Shown here piece after piece: positions 52,137-60,861 of a stretch of 64,000 nucleotides of DNA. Source of the DNA: Streptomyces sp. MP131-18. GTDB taxonomy: Bacteria; Actinomycetota; Actinomycetes; Streptomycetales; Streptomycetaceae. The stretch is from positions 6,146,624-6,210,623 of the forward strand of contig NZ_LZNS01000001.1 of the NCBI RefSeq assembly GCF_001984575.1, read 5' to 3'. The position numbers and the translations under genes were made by a program. The notes below the pieces were generated by a model, which did not search any database, was not told the origin of the DNA, and saw nothing but the letters and a program-made list of their open reading frames with translations. Each line of letters starts with the position of its first letter. The first letter of the stretch is position 1.

Positions 52137-52784
52137 TCAGCGTTCGAGGTAGGTGAGGACGGCCAGGACGCGGCGGTTGTCATCGTCGGAGGGGGGGAGG
52201 CCGAGCTTGGTGAAGATGTTGGACGTGTGCTTGGCGACGGCCCGTTCGGTCACGACGAGCCGCTCGGCGATGGCCGCGTTGGAACGGCCCTGTGCCATCA
52301 GCTCGATGACTTCCCGCTCCCGCGGAGTCAGCCGTTCGAGCGGGGTGTTGTGGCCGCCGCGCTGGGCCAGGAGCTGCTGGATGACCTGCGGGTCCATGGC
52401 CGTGCCGCCCGCGGCGACGCGGCGGACCGCGTCGATGAACTGGTCGGCGTCGAAGACGCGGTCCTTCAGCAGGTAGCCGACGCCGCCGTTGCCGTCCGCG
52501 AGCAGCTCGCGCGCGTACAGGCGTTCGACGTGCTGGGAGAGGACGAGGACGGGCAGGCCGGGCTGCTCGCTGCGGGCCTGGAGGGCGCATTGCAGGCCCT
52601 CGTCGGTGAACGACGGCGGGAGCCGGACGTCGACGATGGCGACGTCCGGCCGCAGGTCGGCGAGGGCGCGGGTGAGCCCCGGGCCGTTGTCCACCGCGGC
52701 GGCGATCTGGAAGTCATGCGCCTCCAGGAGCCGGACCAGACCGTCCCGGAGCAGGAACAGATCTTCGGCGAGGACAACGCGCAC
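52137..52784 (-). CDS. NarL/FixJ-family response regulator
   Basis: A 215-aa two-component response regulator. The receiver domain has the acidic pocket AEDLF, phospho-acceptor D52 in VAIVDVRLPP and Lys in LLKDRV. The C-terminal LuxR-type helix-turn-helix is LTPREREVIELMAQGRSNAA and VTERAVAKHTSNIFTKLGL. It lies 36 bases after a phospholipase-like gene that separates it from the histidine kinase at 54-55.3 kb; all three face the same way, so it is very likely the kinase's partner. Confidence 0.93.
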   Translation of the reverse strand: MRVVLAEDLFLLRDGLVRLLEAHDFQIAAAVDNGPGLTRALADLRPDVAIVDVRLPPSFTDEGLQCALQARSEQPGLPVLVLSQHVERLYARELLADGNGGVGYLLKDRVFDADQFIDAVRRVAAGGTAMDPQVIQQLLAQRGGHNTPLERLTPREREVIELMAQGRSNAAIAERLVVTERAVAKHTSNIFTKLGLPPSDDDNRRVLAVLTYLER

Positions 52785-52820
52785 GGGGCTCTCCGTATCT
52801 CGGTGGGGCAGGGGCTCAGC

Positions 52821-53882
52821 CTATCCGCGCGGTACGACGGTCGACAGCACGGTGGGCAGGCCGGACCAGTCGGAGGTGACGATGCTGGCGCCGGCCGCGG
52901 CCAGTTCGTGCACGCGGGCCAGCGCCTCGGCCTCGCCGGGACTGACGGGGTCGATGGCGGGTGGGACGCCGTGGGCGGCGGTCATGATCAGCAGGTAGTT
53001 GCGGTCGGTGTACCAGGCGGTGTCGATGCCGCCCTGGGTATAGGCCGTGGCGTCGCCGTCGAATACGACGAACCACGGGCGTATCGCGGCGTCCTCGTAA
53101 CGGCTGGTACGCGGGTCGCCCGCCTCGGCGCCGAGCACGGCGGGGAACGCGGCGGCCCGGTCGAGGGTGCCGGCCGCGGCCAGGTCGCGCAGGTGCGTGC
53201 CGTACTCCTCGTCGGTCCACAACTGGTCGAACGGGTTGCCCTGTTCGACGGTGCCGGGGATGAGGTGCACCAGGAACCGGCCGGCCAGCTCCGCGCGGCC
53301 GGGGAAGCCGCCCGCCTGCACGGCCTCGTCCAGCGTGGCGTGGCCGCCGGCGGCGGTGAGGTCGCCCGGACCGTAGACGGCGTCGCCGAGGATGTCGTTG
53401 ATCAGCGCGTCCAGCTCGTCGGGGCCGCGGCCGAGGTTGTCGGCGAAGCCGTCCTTCAGCTCGATCTTGAGCTGGATCGGCGGGTGTCCCGGGTTCGCCT
53501 CGTGCCAGGCGCGGATATCCGCCAGGCAGCCGGCCAGGCTCTGGTTGACGGGGCCGGTGCGCAGGTCGGCGGCGGTGGCGGCGTTCTCGCAGTTGTTGTC
53601 GTTGCCGAGCGGGTTGCTGTGGGAGACCCGCCAGCCGCTGCCGGAGAAGTTGGTCCAGACGTCGAGTTCGAGGAGGCCCGCGCCGGAGTCGAGGGCGTCG
53701 GCGAAGTAGGGGAAGGTGCCGGTCTCGTAGGCGTTGTGCACGCCGACGGAGGTGGTGGCGGAGTAGGCGGGGGCGACCGTGGCGACGGGGACGTCCGCCT
53801 GGGCCGGGAGGGACGCGGTGAGGAGGAGGGCCGCCGCGGCGAGGACCGCCGGGGCCGCCGCGGCCGTGAACGAGCGTGGCAT
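52821..53882 (-). CDS. Secreted phosphatidylinositol-specific phospholipase C-like protein
   Basis: A 353-aa exported protein with a signal peptide (to about AQA, residue 28). The domain resembles the Ca-dependent PI-PLC (PI-PLC-C1) family: VGVHNAYETGTFPYF, LLELDVWTN and WRVSHSNPLG carry candidate catalytic His, Glu and Asp; QLKIELKD and FVVFDGDATAY follow. The ATG at 53882 has AAGGCGG. It sits between a histidine kinase and its response regulator, so it may be co-expressed with the sensing system or be its target. The enzymatic activity is inferred from the fold motifs only. Confidence 0.8.
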   Translation of the reverse strand: MPRSFTAAAAPAVLAAAALLLTASLPAQADVPVATVAPAYSATTSVGVHNAYETGTFPYFADALDSGAGLLELDVWTNFSGSGWRVSHSNPLGNDNNCENAATAADLRTGPVNQSLAGCLADIRAWHEANPGHPPIQLKIELKDGFADNLGRGPDELDALINDILGDAVYGPGDLTAAGGHATLDEAVQAGGFPGRAELAGRFLVHLIPGTVEQGNPFDQLWTDEEYGTHLRDLAAAGTLDRAAAFPAVLGAEAGDPRTSRYEDAAIRPWFVVFDGDATAYTQGGIDTAWYTDRNYLLIMTAAHGVPPAIDPVSPGEAEALARVHELAAAGASIVTSDWSGLPTVLSTVVPRG

Positions 53883-54017
53883 GCAGTGCCGCCTTCGTTG
53901 AGTCGTGGGGTCGAGGACTCTCAACGAGGCGGTAGCGTACGGCAGTTCGACTGCTTTCAGGTGACGCGGGGGCGGAGCGGCGGCGGAGTCCCGGCAACGG
54001 GTCCCCGCCGCCCGGGG

Positions 54018-55319
54018 TCAGCGCAGCGCGGTGCGGTGGCCCGGCTCGGCCAGGGAGCAGGGGATCTCGATGGTGACGAGGGTCGGCCCGCCCGCCGGGC
54101 TGCTGATGGCGAGGACCCCGTCGAACGCGCCGAGCCTGCGCTCCAGGCCGCGCAGCCCGCTGCCGGCCTCCAGGCTGGCGCCGCCGCGGCCGTTGTCGGT
54201 GATGGCGATGCGCAGCGTCCGGGCCGTGCCGTTGTAGTAGATGTCCAGCCAGGCGCGCTCGGCCTCGGCGTGCTTGGCCGCGTTCGTCAGGATCTCGCTG
54301 ATCGCGAAGTAGGCGGCCGATTCGACGGGCTCCTCCAGGCGTCCCGGCAGCTCGACGTCGACCTCGACGGGCAGCTGCATGCGCAGCGCGAGCGCGCGGG
54401 CGGCGTCGCCGAGACCGCGTTCTGCGAGGACGGGCGGGTGGATGCCGCGGACGAGGTCCCGCAGCTCGGACAGGGCCTCCGCCGAGTTCTCCCTGGCCTG
54501 GGCGAGGAGGTGCTTGGCCTGCTCGGGGTCCTTCTCGATCAGCGCCTCGATCGTGCCGAGGCTCATGCCCATGGCGACCAGCCTGGCCTGTGCGCCGTCG
54601 TGCAGATCGCGTTCGATGCGGCGCAGCTCGGCCGCGGAGTTGTCCAGCGCGTCGTGCCTGGTCTCGGTCAGCCGGGCGACGCGCTGCGCGAGCAGCCGCT
54701 TCTCGGAGGCGCCGATGAGAGCGCGGGTCATCTGGAAGTGGCCGGTGAGGAGCAGCGGGTTCCAGCGGAGCGCGACGCCGGCGAGGGCGAGGCCGGTGAG
54801 GGCGGCGAGCACCGCGGTGAACCAGGAGGAGATCGGCACGAACGCGAACCAGAACGTGCCGCCCGCGCCAACGATCGGCTGCCAGACCCCGCACAGCAGG
54901 ACCAGGCCGTAGAGGGCGTACCCGAACAGCGCCCACGGCAGCAGGGAGGTGACGAAGCCCGCGACGGCGTCGACGAACAGCCAGCCGACGTCACGCCAGG
55001 TGGCCGGGTCCTTCAGCATGTGCACCGTGCGCTCGACCTGCCCGGCGAGGCCCGGCCGCGGGCCGCCGGGCAGCGGGCGGTAGCCGGCGTGGATGCTGAT
55101 GCCGTACCAGTCCTTCGCGAACGTCCTGCGCTGGTTGGCGTGGGCCCGGATGGCGTCGACGATCACGGGGGTCGTGAAGAGGCCGATGCCGAGGCCGACG
55201 AACACCAGGGACAGGACGAAGAGGATGAACAGCAGGAGCGAGACGCCGAGCGAGAGCAGCGACAGCAGCAGTCCCTGTGCGGCGGCCAGCAGCGCGCTCC
55301 GTACCCGTTGCCCGTTCAT
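54018..55319 (-). CDS. Sensor histidine kinase, HisKA_3 type
   Basis: A 433-aa membrane kinase. An N-terminal pair of helices (about 10-50) and a second membrane region (about 115-185) flank a short exposed segment. The phospho-acceptor is H240 in ELRRIERDLHDGAQARLVAM, the NarX-type dimerisation motif, and the ATPase has EILTNAAKHAEA (N box) and ITDNGRGGASLEAGSGLRGL. The ATG at 55319 was preferred to one at 55385. It is the first gene of a minus-strand set with the phospholipase-like and response regulator genes. The signal is unknown. Confidence 0.92.
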   Translation of the reverse strand: MNGQRVRSALLAAAQGLLLSLLSLGVSLLLFILFVLSLVFVGLGIGLFTTPVIVDAIRAHANQRRTFAKDWYGISIHAGYRPLPGGPRPGLAGQVERTVHMLKDPATWRDVGWLFVDAVAGFVTSLLPWALFGYALYGLVLLCGVWQPIVGAGGTFWFAFVPISSWFTAVLAALTGLALAGVALRWNPLLLTGHFQMTRALIGASEKRLLAQRVARLTETRHDALDNSAAELRRIERDLHDGAQARLVAMGMSLGTIEALIEKDPEQAKHLLAQARENSAEALSELRDLVRGIHPPVLAERGLGDAARALALRMQLPVEVDVELPGRLEEPVESAAYFAISEILTNAAKHAEAERAWLDIYYNGTARTLRIAITDNGRGGASLEAGSGLRGLERRLGAFDGVLAISSPAGGPTLVTIEIPCSLAEPGHRTALR

Positions 55320-55538
55320 GTGCGCGTGCCTTCCTGTGCCGTGAGTGCTCCCCCAAGTCTGCTGCCTGCCGTGGGCGGCCGTCACGGGGGGCGGCAGCCC
55401 AGCCCGTGGGTGTACTCAGATACACCAAAGGCGCCCGCCGCGGGCGGGCGCCCCTGATATATCCCCGGAACCTGATGTCTCCCCGGAACCGCGCCCGAGC
55501 TGCCGGCCACGGCCGGGGAGACGTGTGGTGCGGAGCGG

Positions 55539-56561
55539 TCAGGCCAGGTCGGCCTTCTCCAGCTCCGTGCAGACGGTGTCCACCATGAGGCGGGTCACGA
55601 CGTACGGGTCGCAGTTGGCGTTGGGGCGGCGGTCCTCGATGTAGCCCTTCTTGTCCCGCTCGACCTGCCAGGGGATGCGGACGGAGGCGCCGCGGTTGGA
55701 CACGCCGTAGCTGTACTGGTCCCACGGCGCGGTCTCGTGGGCGCCGGTGAGGCGGTCCTCGACACCGACGCCGTAGTTGCGCACGTGCTCAAGCGGCTTG
55801 CCCTCCTGGCCCAGGGCGTCGCAGGCGGCGATGATCGCGTCGTAGCCCTCGCGCATGGCCTTGGTCGAGAAGTTGGTGTGGGCGCCCGCCCCGTTCCAGT
55901 CGCCCTTGGCGGGCTTGGGGTCGAGGGTGGCGGACACGCCGAAGTCCTCGGCGGTGCGGTAGAGCAGCCAGCGGGCGATCCACAGCTGGTCGGAGACCTC
56001 GAGCGGGGAGAGCGGCCCGACCTGGAACTCCCACTGGCCCGGCATGACCTCGGCGTTGATGCCGGAGAGGCCGAGCCCGGCCTTCAGGCAGTTCTCCAGG
56101 TGCGCCTCGACGATCTCGCGGCCGTAGATCTCGTCGGCGCCGACGCCGCAGTAGTAGCCGCCCTGCGGGGCGGGGAAGCCGTTCTCCGGGAAGCCGAGCG
56201 GCCGGGAGCCCTGGAAGAACGTGTACTCCTGCTCGATGCCGAAGATCGGCTCCTGGGCGGCGAAGCGCTCGGCGACCGGGCGGAGCCTGGCCCTGGTGTT
56301 GGACGCGTGCGGGGCGCCGTCGGCGACGTTGTAGACCTCGCACAGCACGAGCCGGTGGTCGCCGCCGCGGATCGGGTCGGGGTAGGACGCGACCGGCTTG
56401 AGGATGCAGTCCGACGCGTGGCCCTCGGCCTGGTTGGTGCTCGATCCGTCGAAGCCCCACTCCGGCGGCGCGGCGCCGTCCGCGAGGATCTTGGTCTTGG
56501 AGCGCAGCTTGGCGGTCGGCTCGGTGCCGTCGATCCAGATGTACTCGGCCTTGTAGCTCAC
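55539..56561 (-). CDS. glnII: Glutamine synthetase II (eukaryotic type)
   Basis: A 340-aa GSII enzyme that makes glutamine from glutamate and ammonia. Diagnostic motifs are WGFDGSSTNQAEGHASDCIL, FGIEQEYTFF, MPGQWEFQVGP, GAGAHTNFSTKAMREG and RNYGVGVEDRLTGAHET. The GTG at 56561 gives the conserved start SYKAEYIWIDGTEP; a longer reading adds an unconserved Arg/Pro stretch. GSII is not adenylylated by GlnE. The GlnR-type repeat at 56654-56691 lies 93 bases upstream, so transcription should rise under nitrogen limitation. Confidence 0.96.
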   Translation of the reverse strand: MSYKAEYIWIDGTEPTAKLRSKTKILADGAAPPEWGFDGSSTNQAEGHASDCILKPVASYPDPIRGGDHRLVLCEVYNVADGAPHASNTRARLRPVAERFAAQEPIFGIEQEYTFFQGSRPLGFPENGFPAPQGGYYCGVGADEIYGREIVEAHLENCLKAGLGLSGINAEVMPGQWEFQVGPLSPLEVSDQLWIARWLLYRTAEDFGVSATLDPKPAKGDWNGAGAHTNFSTKAMREGYDAIIAACDALGQEGKPLEHVRNYGVGVEDRLTGAHETAPWDQYSYGVSNRGASVRIPWQVERDKKGYIEDRRPNANCDPYVVTRLMVDTVCTELEKADLA

Positions 56562-56653
56562 GGTCGTGCTCCTCGGGGGCGGGCTGGTGTGCGGGCGTGC
56601 GCGGGCGCGCGGCATGCGCTGCTCGTAGCTTGCTCGTAGCTTCTCGACCTGCG

Positions 56654-56691
56654 ATTTCCCATCCGTTGCCCGGCTGTTAAGGGGGCGTGAA
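56654..56691. promoter_or_regulatory. GlnR-type nitrogen-control box upstream of glnII
   Basis: Read on the minus strand, four pentamers TTCAC, TTAAC, GCAAC and GAAAT are spaced by exactly six bases each, matching the GlnR arrangement GTnAC-n6-GAAAC-n6-GTnAC-n6-GAAAC as I recall it. The array lies 93 bases before glnII and 80 bases before the divergent oxidoreductase gene. Confidence 0.75.
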
Positions 56692-56770
56692 CCATGCCGC
56701 GGCGGCGGCCTTAGGGTGGGCGCGGACGTCAGAGATCAGAAGAAGTGACCAGAAGTGAGGCCCGGAAGAG

Positions 56771-57664
56771 ATGAGAATCGGTCTGCTCGGTACCGGCCCG
56801 TGGGCGCGGCTGACCCAGGGCCCCGCCCTCATGGAGCATCCGGAGGCCGAGCTCGTCGGTGTCTGGGGCCGCAGGGCCGAGGCCGCCCAGGAGCTGGCCG
56901 GGCGGCTGGACACCCGGGCCTACCCGGACGCGGACGCGCTGTTCGCGGACTGCGAGGCGGTCGCGTTCGCGCTGCCGCCCGACGTGCAGGCGCCGCTGGC
57001 CGTGCGGGCCGCCGCGGCGGGCTGCCACCTGCTGCTGGACAAGCCGGTGGCGACGGCGGTGCCCGCGGCGCGGGCGGTCGCGGACGCGGTGACGGCGTCG
57101 GGCGTGGCCTCGGTGGTCTTCTTCACGCTGCGGTTCGCGCCGGAGACCTCGGCGTGGGTCGCGGCGCAGAGCGCGACCGACGGCTGGCTCGCGGGCCGCG
57201 CGGACTGGTTCTCGCCGGTCTTCGGCGGGGCGGACACCCCGTACTCGACCTCCCAGTGGCGCAAGGAACGGGGCGCGCTGTGGGACGTGGGCCCGCACGC
57301 GCTGTCGCTGCTGCTGCCGCCGCTGGGCGAGGTGACCGGCGTGACCGCGGCGAGCGGGCCCGGGGACCTGGTGCACCTGGCGCTGCGGCACGTCTCGGGC
57401 GCGTCGAGCGCGCTGACGCTGACGCACACGATGCCGCCGCAGGCGTCGTCGGTGACGGCGGAGCTGCGGGGCAGCGCGGGCATATCGACCCTGCCGGAAC
57501 GTGCGGACGGCGGCGCGGTCCGGCCGTTCATGCGAGCGTTCGACGCGCTGCTCACGTCGGCCCGCACGGGTGAGGCGCACGCGTGTGACGTGCACTTCGG
57601 CCTGCGCGTGACGGAGGTCCTGGCCCGAGCGGAACGAGCCCTGGCGGCCGGACCCCCGGCGTGA
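56771..57664 (+). CDS. Gfo/Idh/MocA-family oxidoreductase
   Basis: A 297-aa NAD(P)-dependent dehydrogenase of unknown substrate. The N-terminal Rossmann motif IGLLGTGPWARLTQGPAL lacks the usual third glycine spacing but keeps GLLGTG. The consensus EKP of the family appears as DKPVATAV, and the catalytic-region analogue is WDVGPHALSLLLP. Start ATG 56771 follows GGAAGAG. It is divergent from glnII and shares the upstream region with the GlnR-type box, so nitrogen control is possible. Sugars or inositol derivatives are typical substrates. Confidence 0.87.
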   Translation: MRIGLLGTGPWARLTQGPALMEHPEAELVGVWGRRAEAAQELAGRLDTRAYPDADALFADCEAVAFALPPDVQAPLAVRAAAAGCHLLLDKPVATAVPAARAVADAVTASGVASVVFFTLRFAPETSAWVAAQSATDGWLAGRADWFSPVFGGADTPYSTSQWRKERGALWDVGPHALSLLLPPLGEVTGVTAASGPGDLVHLALRHVSGASSALTLTHTMPPQASSVTAELRGSAGISTLPERADGGAVRPFMRAFDALLTSARTGEAHACDVHFGLRVTEVLARAERALAAGPPA

Positions 57665-57738
57665 GGACCCCCGGTGGCGCGGGTCGCGGGTCGCGGGTCG
57701 TTGGTCGTGGGGCGTGGGGCATGACGGTGCCGGTCGGC

Positions 57739-58662
57739 TCAGGGGAGCGGGAGCTGCCAGTGCTGGCCGGTCTCCGGCGGGCCGAAGCGGGTGTGCGGCT
57801 CGCTGCCGGTCAGGGTGAAGCCCGCGGCCTCGTAGATGCGGCGGGCGCTGCTCAGGACGTCGTTCGTCCACAGGGTCATGCGCCGGTAGCCGGCCTCACG
57901 GGCGAAGCGGACGCATGCGGAGACCAGGGCCCCGCCGATGCCGAGCCCCCGGGCGTGCGGCTCGACGAGCAGGAGCCGTAGCCGCGCGGTCCGCGGGTCG
58001 CCGGGGTCGGCGACGCAGAAGACGCTGCCGACGGGCGCGCCGTCGTACTCGGCGATCCAGGCCGCCTCGCGCGCCGGATCGTGCGCCCCGGCGTACTGGG
58101 CGACGACCTCGGCGACGAGCGCTTCGAACGACGCGTTCCACCCGTATGCGGCGCTGTACAGCGCGCCGTGGCGCTGGACCACCCAGCCGAGGTCGCCGGG
58201 GGCCGGGGCGCGCAGGTGGAAGGAACGGGGCCGCTCGCCGCGGCCGAGCAGGTGCGCGACGGTGCGCAGGGCCGCGGCCAGCCGCTCCTGCTCCGGCGGC
58301 GTCAGGGTGCCGAGCAGCACGCCGGTGGCCTCGGCGGCCCGGTCGTCCAGCAGCGCGGCGGCGGACCGGCCGCGCCCGGTCAAACGGATCAGCTGCCGGC
58401 GCGAGTCTGCTGGGTCGGCCTCCCGCCGCACGAGGCCGGCGGCCTCGGCGCGGGTGAGGAGGCGGCTGAGCTGCCCGGCGTCCATGTCCAGGTCCTGGCG
58501 CAGCCGCAGTACGGCCGTCACGTCGCGGCGAGCCAGCTCGTACAGGACGCGGGCCTCGGGCAGCGAGTGCGGGGTGCCGAGCCGGTGGGCGTAGTCGAGC
58601 GCACCGATGAGGCGGGTCCAGTCGCGGTTGAACTCCCGTACCTGTGCGACCAATTCGTTCAT
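57739..58662 (-). CDS. MarR-type regulator fused to GNAT acetyltransferase
   Basis: A 307-aa two-domain protein. Residues 1 to about 150 form a MarR winged helix (LPEARVLYELARRDVTAVLR; DAGQLSRLLTRAEAAGLVRR; DSRRQLIRLTGRG). The C-terminal part is a GNAT domain with LLLVEPHARGLGIGGALV binding acetyl-CoA and RIYEAAGFTLTGSE. Such fusions are known in actinobacteria, where they may modify a small molecule that also tunes DNA binding. The ATG at 58662 begins immediately at a 13-base palindrome; a longer reading to 58731 lacks support. The gene may autoregulate. Confidence 0.85.
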   Translation of the reverse strand: MNELVAQVREFNRDWTRLIGALDYAHRLGTPHSLPEARVLYELARRDVTAVLRLRQDLDMDAGQLSRLLTRAEAAGLVRREADPADSRRQLIRLTGRGRSAAALLDDRAAEATGVLLGTLTPPEQERLAAALRTVAHLLGRGERPRSFHLRAPAPGDLGWVVQRHGALYSAAYGWNASFEALVAEVVAQYAGAHDPAREAAWIAEYDGAPVGSVFCVADPGDPRTARLRLLLVEPHARGLGIGGALVSACVRFAREAGYRRMTLWTNDVLSSARRIYEAAGFTLTGSEPHTRFGPPETGQHWQLPLP

Positions 58663-58674
58663 TGACTCAGTCAA
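58662..58674. promoter_or_regulatory. Palindrome TTGACTCAGTCAA at the MarR-GNAT start
   Basis: A perfect 13-base dyad touches the first base of the start codon of the MarR-GNAT gene. Position, symmetry and length suit an autoregulatory MarR operator that would block transcription or a near-leaderless message. Confidence 0.55.
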
Positions 58675-58812
58675 ACGTATACGGTCCACGCCCGTCAACA
58701 GGTGGAACGGGGACCGGCGGGGGGCGGGCACGGCGTGCGCCGAACGGGTGCAGTGGGCCGGGGGCCGGTGTCGGCGGACGACCGCGGCGGGGCGGCGTGA
58801 GCACAGTGAGGC

Positions 58813-59655
58813 ATGCCGTTCATGTCATATGACTCATCCGACTCATCCGATAAGTCGTACAAGCCGAGCGTGCCGCGCCGCCCCCGAGTGTCCCGCCGCA
58901 CGCTGCTCGGCGCCGCCGCGGGAATCGGCCTGCTCGCGCTCAACCGGCTGCTGGTCGACTCCACCACCGAGGGCGGACCGCTGGGCTCCGGCGGCGCCGA
59001 CGCCGGAACACCGGGGCAGCGGCAGGCCGCGGGCGGCGGGGCGCGCGCCGCCCCCGGCGCCGGGCGGCTCACGCCGGTCCGCATCCTGCCCGGTACCGGC
59101 CGCAAGCTCGCGCTCACCTTCGACGACGGCCCACACCCCACCTGGACCCCGCAGGTCCTCGGCCTGCTGCGGCAACACGGCGCGCCCGCCACGTTCTTCG
59201 TCATCGGCGAGAACGCCGTCTGGCAGCCCGACCTGCTGCGGGCCATCGCGGCGGAGGGGCACCTGGTCGCCAATCACTCCTGGAGCCATCCGCGGTTCGA
59301 CCGCGTCCCGCGCGAGAGTGTCCGCGAGGAGCTGGAACGCACCAGCGAGGTGATCGGGGACGTCCTCGGCGAACCGCCGCGGTGGGCCCGCGCGCCCTAC
59401 GGGGTCTGGCATCCGGCGAGCCTGGAGATCTGCGCCGAGTTGGCCATGCGGCCGCTGGACTGGTCCGTCGACACCGCCGACTGGTCCCGCCCCGGCAGTG
59501 ACCGTATCGCCGACACCCTGCTGGGCAGGGCCCATCCGGGCGGCATCGTGCTCGCCCACGACGGCGGCGGCGACCGCGCGCAGACGGTCGCCGCCCTGCG
59601 GCACTGCCTGCCCCGCCTGGCCGACCGCGGCTACGACCTGGTCCAGCCGGCCTGA
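58813..59655 (+). CDS. Polysaccharide deacetylase (NodB domain), probably Tat-exported
   Basis: A 280-aa carbohydrate esterase family 4 protein, removing acetyl groups from peptidoglycan or chitin-like polymers. After a Ser/Asp-rich start, SRRTLLGAAAGIGLLAL resembles a twin-arginine signal. The NodB domain shows LALTFDDGPHPTWTP (catalytic base and metal Asp), NHSWSHPRFD (metal His pair), RAPYGVWHP and IVLAHDGGGD. The ATG 58822 is an alternative start. It ends convergently with a DUF2795 gene. Confidence 0.9.
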   Translation: MPFMSYDSSDSSDKSYKPSVPRRPRVSRRTLLGAAAGIGLLALNRLLVDSTTEGGPLGSGGADAGTPGQRQAAGGGARAAPGAGRLTPVRILPGTGRKLALTFDDGPHPTWTPQVLGLLRQHGAPATFFVIGENAVWQPDLLRAIAAEGHLVANHSWSHPRFDRVPRESVREELERTSEVIGDVLGEPPRWARAPYGVWHPASLEICAELAMRPLDWSVDTADWSRPGSDRIADTLLGRAHPGGIVLAHDGGGDRAQTVAALRHCLPRLADRGYDLVQPA

Positions 59656-59680
59656 CGCGGCAGGGCCCGTACGGGAGTTG

Positions 59681-60079
59681 TCACGCCTCCGGCTTGCGGC
59701 CGAGGGCGTCGACCACCTCCTGCACGTTCGTGAAAGAACGGCCGTCCGGCAGGCCGCGGACCGTCTCGACCAGGTCGTCCGGCGCGTACTCGGCGGCCAG
59801 CGTGCGCAGCAACTCCTCGCGGTCGGCCGGGAAGGCGGTGCGGCGCAGGTGACGGGCCAGTTCGAAGCGGAATGCCTCCCGCTCCGCCTCCTCGGTCGTC
59901 GTCGCGCCGCGGGGCGGGACCGGGCCGTCGGCCAGCGCAGGATCGTCGTCCGCGCCCGGCTCCGGGCCCCGCCAGTCCTCGGCCCTGTTGGGGTGATCAC
60001 CGCGCAGCATGCCCTGGAGTTCGTGCTTCATCTCGTCGTCCCGGTAGGGGCTGAGACGATCGCTTCCCCGTTGCTGCAT
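59681..60079 (-). CDS. DUF2795-domain protein
   Basis: A 132-aa protein. The start MQQRGSDRLSPYRDDEMKHE is a conserved feature of an actinobacterial family (RDDEMKHELQGMLRGDHPNR), and the C-terminal DUF2795-like helices read ELLRTLAAEYAPDDLVETVR. There is no catalytic motif and function is unknown. The ATG at 60079 follows GAGGAAG; an earlier in-frame ATG lacks support. Confidence 0.78.
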   Translation of the reverse strand: MQQRGSDRLSPYRDDEMKHELQGMLRGDHPNRAEDWRGPEPGADDDPALADGPVPPRGATTTEEAEREAFRFELARHLRRTAFPADREELLRTLAAEYAPDDLVETVRGLPDGRSFTNVQEVVDALGRKPEA

Positions 60080-60285
60080 GGCTTCCTCCTCGCCGTGGCT
60101 TGCTGGGGAGCCCCCGGGTACCCGCCGCGGCGCGGCCGACACGGCAGGGTTTGCCCCCGGGTCGGACGGGAACCCGTGCAACCGGCCGAGCGAGCGGCCT
60201 CATGGGGGAGCGAGTAGCTCCGGGCGCGGGAATTCAGGGGCCCGCCCCGGAGCTTCGCCCGCCGCGCCCACCGCCCCCGCCGCGT

Positions 60286-60861
60286 TCAGCGGCCGAGCAG
60301 CGATTCCAGAACCGCGTCCAGATAGCGGCGGTTGTCCTCGCCGTGGGACATGACGTCGGGGACGGCGCGGGCCAGCTGGGCCCGGCCGAGGTAGCCGGAG
60401 TACGTCTGAACGCTGCGGATGCGCGCCTCGGCCGCATCGAGGCCCAGCTCCACGAACAGCCCGGTGAGGTAGTCGAGCCGTCTGGTGACGACCCGTCGGA
60501 GCACGGCCGCGACCTGCGGGTGCGCCGCCTCGGCGAGCAGCACCAGCTCGGTGGCGTCCCGCGTCGCCATCTCCGTTGCGGTGGTGAAGAGTTCACGAAT
60601 GCGTGCCAGTGGGTCCCGCTCCTGGCCGAGGGCGGCGATGACCTCTTCGGTCTGCGAGGTCTCCCAGCGGGCGAGCGCGGCCTCGATCAGCGCCTCGCGG
60701 TTGGCGAAGTGCCAGTAGAAACTGCCCTTGGTGGCTCCGAGCCCGGCCGCCAGCGGCTCGATGGCGATGGCGGCGAGCCCGCCCCCCTCGCGGAGCGCGG
60801 CCAGGGCCGCCTCCGCCCAGTCCGCGGCCGACAGACGGCTTCGTCCTGCTGGTCGTGGCAT
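60286..60861 (-). CDS. TetR-family transcriptional regulator
   Basis: A 191-aa TetR regulator. The N-terminal helix-turn-helix reads GGLAAIAIEPLAAGLGATKG and SFYWHFANREALIEAAL; the C-terminal part is an all-helical ligand domain. The 18-base palindrome at 60878-60895, just before its ATG, is a likely operator for autoregulation. It is divergent from the SPW-repeat gene 324 bases away. The ligand and other targets are unknown. Confidence 0.9.
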   Translation of the reverse strand: MPRPAGRSRLSAADWAEAALAALREGGGLAAIAIEPLAAGLGATKGSFYWHFANREALIEAALARWETSQTEEVIAALGQERDPLARIRELFTTATEMATRDATELVLLAEAAHPQVAAVLRRVVTRRLDYLTGLFVELGLDAAEARIRSVQTYSGYLGRAQLARAVPDVMSHGEDNRRYLDAVLESLLGR

